7,339 nucleotides of DNA from JALSIF01 sp026981635 [NCBI: bacterium] (GTDB lineage Bacteria; 4484-113; JALSIF01): positions 1 through 7,339 of the forward strand of contig JALSIF010000316.1 in the NCBI GenBank assembly GCA_026981635.1, written 5' to 3'. Below, in pieces: positions 1 through 4,841 of the stretch. Every line of letters starts with the position of its first letter. The first letter of the stretch is position 1. The translations under genes were made by a program, and so were the position numbers. The notes under the pieces are model-generated. The model saw nothing but the letters and a program-made list of their open reading frames with translations, ran no database searches and was not told where the DNA came from.

Positions 1-218
1 GTGGGCTCGCCAACATAGGGGCCGAGGTAGAGGGTGTCGCCCTCCAGCAGGTAGATGCCGGTCCAGTTGAAGTGGGGCACCGCGGAGAGGGCCTTCACGG
101 CCGCCCAGCAGGCGCCGATGGGGCCGGGGGCGGCGGCGATGGCCCGGCTGGCCCGCTGGGCTATGTGCTCGGCGGTCTGCGGAGTGAGCCGGTCAGGCGA
201 GAGATCTTTTTCCATCAT
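1..218 (-). CDS. GAF-domain protein, free-methionine-(R)-sulfoxide reductase-like (partial, C-terminus missing)
   Basis: Seventy-two codons are visible before the left edge. The protein opens with two consecutive ATG codons (218-216 and 215-213), and I cannot decide between them because no strong ribosome binding site precedes either. After an Ala-rich helix the sequence reads HFNWTGIYLLEGDTLYLGPY. This is the characteristic first strand region of GAF proteins of the free-methionine-(R)-sulfoxide reductase type (MsrC/fRMsr group: a ..NW.G.YLL..D.L.LGP.. pattern). Family members reduce free oxidised methionine in the cytoplasm using conserved cysteines that lie further downstream, outside this window. 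Enzymatic activity therefore cannot be judged, and a non-catalytic GAF sensor is equally possible. It is transcribed divergently from aroA with only 35 bp between the start codons. Confidence 0.75.
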   Translation of the reverse strand, partial: MMEKDLSPDRLTPQTAEHIAQRASRAIAAAPGPIGACWAAVKALSAVPHFNWTGIYLLEGDTLYLGPYVGEP

Positions 219-241
219 GGGACTAACTCTACTACCATCTT

Positions 242-248
242 GGAAGGA
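242..248 (+). promoter_or_regulatory. Ribosome binding site of aroA
   Basis: GGAAGGA lies 5 nt upstream of the ATG at 254 and supports that start. The whole divergent intergenic space is 219-253, so any promoter for aroA must overlap the 5' end of the GAF gene. I do not see a convincing -10/-35 pair there. Confidence 0.7.
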
Positions 249-253
249 TTACT

Positions 254-1603
254 ATGCCGGCGGAGGAGAGGCCAGCGGGGACGGTCCGGGTAAGGGGGCC
301 CTTCCGCCCCAGGGGGGCCCTGGTGGTGCGGCCGCCGGGGGACAAGTCCATCACCCACCGGGCCTACCTGCTCGCCCTGCTCAGTTCGGGCAGGTCAACC
401 CTGCTCGGACCCCTGGTGAGCGACGACACCTCCCGCACCCTCAGCCTGGTGGAGGGGCTGGGGGCGGGCACCCGTTGGGTAGAGGGAGGGGTGGAGATCG
501 CCGGAGTGGGCCTCGGGCGGCTGAGGACCGCCCCCGGCCGCAGGCTTTCCACCAGCTTCTACCTGGGCAACTCGGGCACCACCGCCCGACTGGCGCTGGG
601 CCTGCTATCCCCCCTCAGGGGGAGGGAGTTCTACCTGGACGGGGACGAGTCCCTCTGCCGGCGTCCCATGGAGCGGGTGGTGGACCCCCTGAGGGAGATG
701 GGGGCGGAGGTGAGCTACCTGGGCGAACCGGGGAGGCTCCCCCTGATGGTCCGGGGGCGGGAGCTTGCGGGGGGAAGTTTCACTATTGCGGTGGCCTCGG
801 CCCAGGTAAGGTCGGCATTGCTCATAGCTGGGCTGGTGGGAGGGGTGGGGGTGGCGGTAAGCCTCCCTTCCCCCGTCCGCGACCACCTGGAGCGGCTGAT
901 GGCCTTCCTGGGCCTGCCGGTGGAGGTGGAGGAAGGAACGGTGGAGCTTTCCCGGGTGGATGAGGTGCCGCCCCTGAATCTGCCCATCGTGGGGGACCTG
1001 AGCGCGGCGGCCTTCTGGCTCGCCCTGGGATGCACAAGGCCGGAGCTTTTGCCCTTGCGCATCGTGGGGGTGGGGCTCAATCCCACTCGCCTGGGGATGG
1101 TGGAGGCGCTCATCTCGGCGGGGGCGGAGGTGGAGCTTCTGCCCGAGGAGGAGTGGGGGGGCGAGCCGGTGGGGGAGATCCGCCTCCAGGCACCACCGCA
1201 GGAGCCCATCAGGGTGGGGCCCGGAGAGGTCCCCCGCCTGGTGGACGAGCTTCCCCTGCTCGCCCTGGTGGGGGCGGTGGGCAGGGGAATGGAGCTTTGC
1301 GGGGCGGGGGAGCTCCGGGTGAAGGAGAGCGACCGGCTGGCGGGGACCCGGGAGGTACTTGCCTGCTTTGGCATCGGGGTTGAGCTGGCGGAAGATGGCT
1401 GGCAGGTTGAGGGAGGCCAGCGGCCCCGGGCCGGCGAGTGTATGGGGCTCAGCGACCACCGGCTGGTGATGCTGGCACTGGCGGCGGCCCTTACGGCAGA
1501 GGGGGAGAGCCGTGTTGGGGGAGTGGAATGGCTCTCGGTAAGTTACCCGCAGCTGCTGAGGGAGCTTGTCCTCTTGGGGGCGGAAGTAGAACCGGCCGGC
1601 TAG
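254..1603 (+). CDS. aroA: 3-phosphoshikimate 1-carboxyvinyltransferase (EPSP synthase)
   Basis: A complete 449-residue EPSP synthase, close to the usual family length. It joins phosphoenolpyruvate to shikimate-3-phosphate, the penultimate step to chorismate, in the cytoplasm. Motifs in order: PPGDKSITHR (27-36, with the substrate lysine K31), LGNSGTTARL (104-113), DESLCRRPM (131-139), ASAQVRSALL (181-190), RDH (209-211), GDLSAAAF (247-254), LNPTRLG (275-281), DELP (331-334, with the catalytic-region acidic pair), RVKESDRL (355-362) and SDHR (400-403). The RPM..RV..PL..MGA and SAQ..SA patterns look more like class II (Bacillus/CP4-like) than class I enzymes; that assignment is inference. The start at 254 is supported by a good ribosome binding site. 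The TAG stop shares the palindrome CTAG with the stop of the convergent lptB. No other shikimate gene is in view. Confidence 0.97.
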   Translation: MPAEERPAGTVRVRGPFRPRGALVVRPPGDKSITHRAYLLALLSSGRSTLLGPLVSDDTSRTLSLVEGLGAGTRWVEGGVEIAGVGLGRLRTAPGRRLSTSFYLGNSGTTARLALGLLSPLRGREFYLDGDESLCRRPMERVVDPLREMGAEVSYLGEPGRLPLMVRGRELAGGSFTIAVASAQVRSALLIAGLVGGVGVAVSLPSPVRDHLERLMAFLGLPVEVEEGTVELSRVDEVPPLNLPIVGDLSAAAFWLALGCTRPELLPLRIVGVGLNPTRLGMVEALISAGAEVELLPEEEWGGEPVGEIRLQAPPQEPIRVGPGEVPRLVDELPLLALVGAVGRGMELCGAGELRVKESDRLAGTREVLACFGIGVELAEDGWQVEGGQRPRAGECMGLSDHRLVMLALAAALTAEGESRVGGVEWLSVSYPQLLRELVLLGAEVEPAG

Positions 1604-2499
1604 GCAGGGGGCTCCTGAGGGGAGGACTCCCCGCCGGGGGGAGGTTCGGCGCGCATCATCACCGTGCGGGTGTGGGGGCTTCGCTCCAGGCGGAAGCGCT
1701 GGCCGAGGAAGTATTTGCGGGCCAGCTCGTTCTCGGCGATCTCCTCGGGGTGGCCGCTCACCAGCACCTGGCCGTCCACCATGATGTAGGCCCGGTCGCA
1801 GATGGGCAGGGTGGCCTGGACGTTGTGGTCGGTTACCAGCACCCCCAGCCCGCGTTCCTTGAGGCCGACGATGATCTCCTCCAGGGACTCAATGGTGATG
1901 GGGTCAATGCCGGTAAAGGGCTCGTCCAGCATGATGAAGTCGGGGTCGTTGGCCAGGGCGCGGGCCACCTCCACCCGGCGCCGCTCACCCCCCGAGAGGA
2001 CGTAGGCGGGGGCGTTTCTCAGGTGCCAGATGCCAAACTCGCTGAGCAGCTCCTTGAGGCGCCTCTCCTGCTCGCGGCGGGGGATTCCCCGCGCCTCCCA
2101 CACCAGGCGGATGTTGTCGGCCACGGTGAGCTTCCTGAATACCGAGGGCTCCTGGGCGAGGTAGCCGATGCCCAGACGGGCCCGCTGGTAGATGGGTAGG
2201 CGGGTGATGTCTTCGCCGTTGAGGTAGATGTGGCCTTCGTCGGGGCTGACCAGGCCGATGGTCATGTAGAAGGTGGTGGTCTTGCCGGCCCCGTTGGGGC
2301 CGAGGAGCCCCACAATCTCGCCGGGGTAGAGCTCAATGGTCACGTGGTCCACCACCGCCCGGCCCCGGTAGCGCTTGACCACCTCCTTTACCAGCAGCTG
2401 CTTCTGTGGGGCCTTGGGGGCGGCGGTGGCAATGTCCGCCTGGGAGTGGGGCAGGTCTTCGCCCTGTTCCTCTGGCTGGGGTGTCTGGTGGGTCTCCAT
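1600..2499 (-). CDS. lptB: LPS export ABC transporter ATP-binding protein LptB
   Basis: A 299-residue ABC ATPase closely matching LptB, which with LptF/LptG powers extraction of lipopolysaccharide from the inner membrane towards the outer membrane. Visible motifs are Walker A GPNGAGKTT (67-75), followed by the LptB-typical TFYM; the Q-loop in GIGYLAQEPSVF (Q116); signature LSGGERRR (168-175); Walker B FIMLDEP (188-194) followed by FTGIDP; and the H-loop VTDHNVQ (H225). The end of the conserved domain, YFLGQRFRL, also matches the family. The protein is longer than the usual roughly 240 residues: about 34 polar residues precede the domain and about 28 Pro/Glu-rich residues follow it. A possible AAGG ribosome binding site lies 9 nt before the ATG. 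Partners lptA, lptC, lptF and lptG are not in the window. The gene lies 51 bp downstream of the hydrolase gene on the same strand but has its own candidate promoter. Confidence 0.95.
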   Translation of the reverse strand: METHQTPQPEEQGEDLPHSQADIATAAPKAPQKQLLVKEVVKRYRGRAVVDHVTIELYPGEIVGLLGPNGAGKTTTFYMTIGLVSPDEGHIYLNGEDITRLPIYQRARLGIGYLAQEPSVFRKLTVADNIRLVWEARGIPRREQERRLKELLSEFGIWHLRNAPAYVLSGGERRRVEVARALANDPDFIMLDEPFTGIDPITIESLEEIIVGLKERGLGVLVTDHNVQATLPICDRAYIMVDGQVLVSGHPEEIAENELARKYFLGQRFRLERSPHTRTVMMRAEPPPGGESSPQEPPA

Positions 2500-2517
2500 G
2501 GGAAGTCGCCTTGCCGG

Positions 2518-2523
2518 ATTATA
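2518..2523 (-). promoter_or_regulatory. Candidate -10 element for lptB
   Basis: A perfect TATAAT on the minus strand in the 51-bp gap between the hydrolase stop and the lptB start, an AT-rich spot in otherwise GC-rich DNA. No good -35 hexamer is present at 16-18 bp, and there is no extended TG motif. If used, transcription would begin about a dozen nucleotides before the ATG, giving a very short leader. Confidence 0.45.
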
Positions 2524-2550
2524 GACGGGGTTCGGCGCGACGGGTTCGCC

Positions 2551-3903
2551 CTAGTCCTGGGGCAGGGCGATGGGCGGGGTGCTGAGGTAGAGGGTAAGGC
2601 CGCCCAGGCGGTACTCAAACTCCACAAACAGGGCAGTGTACCCATCCTCGGGCAGGCTGACTTCGGCCTTTATTCCCTTGCCCTCCGGGAGGGAGGAAAG
2701 CTTTAGCTCCTGGGAGTGGAACTCTGCTTTCCTGAAGTCGCGTACCGCCGAGGTTGCCTGCCAGAGGCGGGCGGCGCGGGGGGCGGGGTCTGACCAGGCG
2801 GAGATGGAGAGCTTCCCCTCCTTCTGCTCGTAGCGGTAGCCCACCGCGGGGAGCTCTGCCCGGCCCGCCCCCACCAGGGTCATGAAGGCAACGGCGGGGA
2901 GTAGGCGGGAGTAGTCCTCCGCTCCGTGGCCCCGGTTGGGGACGATGAGCAGGGCGCGGGGCGGGGGGAGCTTGCCGAAGTAGAGCTGGGAGGCGTCAAC
3001 CGGCCAGTAGGGGTCGTTTGAGCCCACGATGGCAAGCTTGGGCAGGGTGAGGTGCTCCAGGTAGGAGAAGGGGTCCACGGTGGAGACCAGGAGGTCGCCC
3101 CGCGGGGTGCCCACCACCTGGGGCAGGCCCTTCTCGGTGTAGGCGGCGATCATCTCCGAGTAGTCGCCCCAAAACTCCACCTGGTGGGGGAGCTGCTTGG
3201 GGAAGTTGAGCATGTCAAAGGCGATGGGGGCGATGGCGCTCACCCGGGGGTCCAGGGCGCCGGCAAGCCAGGTGGTCCAGCCCCGCTTGGAGGCGCCGGT
3301 CAGGGTGAAGGTGGCGATGGGGACCCCATGCCCTGCCGCCACCTGCTGGACGGCGTCCATCGCCCTAACTACCGCCTTTACCATGGGAAGCAGGATGGGC
3401 CAGTCCTCCTCGCCGCTGGCCATGAACTGCTCAAAGGTGTGGGAGAGCAGATCGTCCTCGGTGAGGCCGCCAAACAGGGGCTGGAAGGGGACCTGGCGCA
3501 GGATGGCTACCGGCTGGCCGGTGAGGTCGGTGACCATCTTGCCCTGGCGGCAGTATTCCCGAAGGTCGGCCTTGAGCCGGCTATCGCTTAGGTCGTTTTT
3601 GGTGCCGCCGGTGATGTAGAGGAGGGCGTGGGGGGCAGGAGGGGGTGAGGCGGGAAGGACCAGGAAGAGCTCGTGCTGCCAGGTGACGGTGCGCCAGGTC
3701 TGGCTGGTGAGGCGAAGGCCCAGGCAGGTGGTGCCGGCGATGCCCACCTCGTCAACCTGCGAAAGCTCAAAGCTTGGGTCGGGGCGGTGAAGGTAGGCGG
3801 GAAGCAGGGAGGGATGGGCAGCGTGGGCGGGCAGGGCAAGGAGGCCAAGGGCCACAAAGAACAGGGAGAGAAACCTTGGGACCATCCGCATCATGGGAAC
3901 CAT
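2551..3903 (-). CDS. Secreted PhoPQ-activated pathogenicity-related (PqaA-like) alpha/beta-hydrolase family protein
   Basis: From the ATG at 3903 this encodes 450 residues. Residues 1-28 form a signal peptide: basic start MVPMMRMVPR, hydrophobic core FLSLFFVALGLLAL, and a likely cut after AHA. The mature part matches the PhoPQ-related family (PF10142): YITGGTKND (97-104), the nucleophile elbow GASKRGWTTWL (203-213, Ser205) followed by DPRVSAIAPIAFD, the acid region GSNDPYW (294-300, Asp297), and NRGHG (323-327, His326). Ser205/Asp297/His326 therefore form a plausible catalytic triad. The family was named after Salmonella PqaA. Its substrate is not established, so esterase or amidase activity is only inference. 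The reading frame stays open upstream to 4089, but that part only reads through palindromic repeats, and the signal peptide argues for 3903. ATGs at 3894, 3891 and 3885 are alternative starts. It ends 51 bp before lptB. Confidence 0.88.
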   Translation of the reverse strand: MVPMMRMVPRFLSLFFVALGLLALPAHAAHPSLLPAYLHRPDPSFELSQVDEVGIAGTTCLGLRLTSQTWRTVTWQHELFLVLPASPPPAPHALLYITGGTKNDLSDSRLKADLREYCRQGKMVTDLTGQPVAILRQVPFQPLFGGLTEDDLLSHTFEQFMASGEEDWPILLPMVKAVVRAMDAVQQVAAGHGVPIATFTLTGASKRGWTTWLAGALDPRVSAIAPIAFDMLNFPKQLPHQVEFWGDYSEMIAAYTEKGLPQVVGTPRGDLLVSTVDPFSYLEHLTLPKLAIVGSNDPYWPVDASQLYFGKLPPPRALLIVPNRGHGAEDYSRLLPAVAFMTLVGAGRAELPAVGYRYEQKEGKLSISAWSDPAPRAARLWQATSAVRDFRKAEFHSQELKLSSLPEGKGIKAEVSLPEDGYTALFVEFEYRLGGLTLYLSTPPIALPQD

Positions 3904-3907
3904 GATA
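3902..3907 (-). promoter_or_regulatory. Weak candidate -10 element overlapping the hydrolase start
   Basis: TATCAT on the minus strand, five of six matches to TATAAT, overlaps the ATG at 3903. If it acts as a -10 element, transcripts would begin near 3894-3901, so translation from the ATG at 3894 would be nearly leaderless. No -35 is evident, and the expected -35 position lies at the edge of the repeat cluster. This is speculative. Confidence 0.2.
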
Positions 3908-3928
3908 GCGGGAAACCCCACCCCTGGC

Positions 3929-4069
3929 CCCCTCCCCGCAGGCGGGGAGGGGAGAACACCCCTCCCCCTAACCCCCTCCCCGCAAGCAGGGAGGGGGGAG
4001 TTTTCGTAATCCCTCCCCTCGTGAGGGGAGGGTGGCCGCCGTGAGGCGGGCGGGTGGGGTGGAGCTTGG
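3929..4069. repeat. 141-bp palindromic repeat block, copy A
   Basis: Contains three palindromes. The first (3929-3952) has perfect arms CCCCTCCCCGC / GCGGGGAGGGG around AG. The second (3973-3996) has the same arms but with one C-A mismatch. The third (4011-4032) has perfect arms CCCTCCCCTC / GAGGGGAGGG around GT. The whole block recurs at 4547-4687 in the same orientation, with 3 mismatches in 141 positions by my count. It resembles the GC-rich palindromic repeats scattered between genes in many bacterial genomes, whose chance translations contain strings like PLTPSPQAGRG. No transposase is present. Confidence 0.9.
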
Positions 4070-4097
4070 CCTCCGCAGGAAGACCCCACCCCCTAGC

Positions 4098-4121
4098 CCC
4101 CTCCCCGCAAGCAGGGAGGGG
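4098..4121. repeat. Additional single palindrome of the same type
   Basis: A 24-bp palindrome identical to the second one of block A (arms CCCCTCCCCGC / GCAGGGAGGGG with one mismatch). It is preceded at 4083-4090 by ACCCCACC, which pairs with GGTGGGGT at 4053-4060, the right end of block A. A similar ACCCCACCCC leader precedes block A at 3916, so this is the start of another repeat unit cut short just before the small gene's promoter. Confidence 0.8.
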
Positions 4122-4128
4122 GGAGAGA

Positions 4129-4134
4129 TATAAT
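4129..4134 (+). promoter_or_regulatory. Candidate -10 element for the small membrane-protein gene
   Basis: A perfect TATAAT lies 7 bp beyond the last repeat palindrome and 36 bp before the preferred ATG at 4171. The matching -35 position falls inside the palindrome arm and shows no good TTGACA match, so the repeat edge may supply a poor -35 or the promoter may need an activator. The base composition drops abruptly here. Confidence 0.45.
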
Positions 4135-4139
4135 CCGCT

Positions 4140-4156
4140 CTGGAAACTGGTTCCAG
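4140..4156. promoter_or_regulatory. Dyad at the expected transcription start of the small gene
   Basis: CTGGAA-ACTGG-TTCCAG has perfect 6-bp arms around 5 bp. It begins 6 bp after the candidate -10 element and ends just before the ribosome binding site GGGAGG (4159-4164). It could be a repressor operator or a small 5' hairpin in the mRNA; the sequence does not say which. Confidence 0.35.
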
Positions 4157-4170
4157 ACGGGAGGATGGCT

Positions 4171-4461
4171 ATGGAAGAGCTGGTTCAAGAGCTCAGGAAG
4201 AAGAATGACTTTCTTCTCTGGAGCTTCTGGGCGATGGTGATTATGAGTGATTGGACGATGGGTTGGAGAAGGCCAGCTAGTCCAATTGAAACGATCGGGG
4301 AGTGGATTGTTCTTTTTGTCCTGGTTGTGCTTGTTCCCACTCTGGTGATCAAGTTCAGGCGGATAGGTGAGAAGGGCCTGGAGCTGTGGATCGTGATAGT
4401 CGTTATCTTGATTTCTTGGTTGGGAAGTCTGGTCTTCGCGGTGAATCGGCTTATTCTTTAA
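4171..4461 (+). CDS. Small three-segment membrane protein of unknown function
   Basis: I do not recognise this 96-residue protein. It has a charged start MEELVQELRKKND, then three likely membrane segments: about 14-32 (tryptophan-rich, FLLWSFWAMVIMSDW), about 42-60 (WIVLFVLVVLVPTLVI) and about 72-91 (LWIVIVVILISWLGSLVFAV). Short basic loops contain WRR and KFRRIGEK. The start at 4171 is chosen because GGGAGG (4159-4164) lies 6 nt upstream; an ATG at 4165 is in frame but abuts that site. The open frame extends back to 4054 only through repeat DNA. G+C over 4201-4440 is 118 of 240 (49%), well below the surrounding genes, with AT-ending codons (ATT, GTT, CTT, AGT, GAA) rarely used by the neighbours and a TAA stop. 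Its size and shape would suit a holin-like, toxin-like or small accessory membrane protein, but nothing specific supports any of these. Confidence 0.7.
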   Translation: MEELVQELRKKNDFLLWSFWAMVIMSDWTMGWRRPASPIETIGEWIVLFVLVVLVPTLVIKFRRIGEKGLELWIVIVVILISWLGSLVFAVNRLIL

Positions 4462-4479
4462 GGGCGAGTGCTTGAGACA

Positions 4480-4517
4480 ACATTCCCGAATCTTTCCTGA
4501 TTGAGGGACATTCCCGA
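4480..4517. repeat. Short tandem repeat, 28-bp period
   Basis: ACATTCCCGA occurs at 4480-4489 and again at 4508-4517, giving one full 28-bp unit plus a partial second. It sits between the small gene's stop and the second repeat block, in DNA that is also lower in GC. It could be a remnant of a mobile-element end or of another repeat family; no transposase coding is visible. Confidence 0.6.
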
Positions 4518-4546
4518 CCCCTCCCTGTGAGCAACCCCTCCCCCGA

Positions 4547-4687
4547 CCCCTCCCCGCAGGCAGGGAGGGGAGAACACCCCTCCCCCTAACCCCCTCCCCG
4601 CAGGCGGGGAGGGGGGAGTTTTCGTAATCCCTCCCCTCGTGAGGGGAGGGTGGCCGCCGTGAGGCGGGCGGGTGGGGTGGAGCTTGG
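4547..4687. repeat. 141-bp palindromic repeat block, copy B
   Basis: A direct copy of 3929-4069, with palindromes at 4547-4570, 4591-4614 and 4629-4650. The three differences from copy A fall in the palindrome centres: in copy B the first palindrome carries the mismatched arm and the second is perfect, the reverse of copy A. The non-palindromic right part, including TGGCCGCCGTGAGGCGGGCG, is identical in both copies. Confidence 0.9.
4591..4622 (+). terminator. Possible weak terminator for the small gene
   Basis: The perfect hairpin at 4591-4614 is followed by GGAG and then TTTT (4619-4622) on the plus strand, the only strong hairpin plus T-run arrangement downstream of the gene ending at 4461. 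The T-run is short and offset by 4 nt, and the same arrangement exists in copy A, so this may just be a property of the repeat. Confidence 0.25.
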
Positions 4688-4780
4688 TCCCTGTGAGCAA
4701 CCCCTCCCCCGACCCCTCCCCGCAGGCAGGGAGGGGAGAATACCCCCCCCCCTAACCCCCTCCCCGCAGGCGGGGAGGGG
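4688..4780. repeat. Partial tandem copy of the repeat unit
   Basis: Repeats 4522-4614 at an offset of 166 bp, with two differences (C to T and T to C in the linker, the latter creating a run of ten C at 4743-4752). It carries palindromes at 4713-4736 and 4757-4780, again starting 44 bp apart, but lacks the third palindrome. Thus 4522-4780 is about one and a half tandem units of a 166-bp period. The remaining 4781-4841 before the kinase gene holds nothing I can identify. Confidence 0.8.
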
Positions 4781-4841
4781 GAACGCGTGGGGGGCGGGTT
4801 TTTATGGAGATGGGGTAATTCGGAGGGATGTGGGAATGGGG

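Noticed and set aside
605-1459. Long open frames opposite aroA
   Set aside because: They are compositional shadows of a GC-rich gene; aroA carries every family motif and the antisense translations resemble nothing.
1438-2199. A long plus-strand frame opposite lptB
   Set aside because: It runs antisense to clear ABC ATPase motifs and is a by-product of codon bias.
3904-4089. A 62-codon N-terminal extension of the secreted hydrolase
   Set aside because: It only translates palindromic repeats, and a good signal peptide begins at the ATG at 3903, so the extension would bury it.
4054-4170. A 39-residue N-terminal extension of the small membrane protein
   Set aside because: The first part is translated repeat sequence and lies upstream of the candidate promoter; the ribosome binding site GGGAGG points to 4171.
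3929-4780. A CRISPR array
   Set aside because: The repeats are palindromic and unevenly spaced, the intervening sequences are themselves repeated, and there are no cas genes.
3929-4780. A replication origin or iteron array
   Set aside because: There is no initiator gene, no DnaA-box pattern and no AT-rich unwinding region; the repeats are extremely GC-rich.
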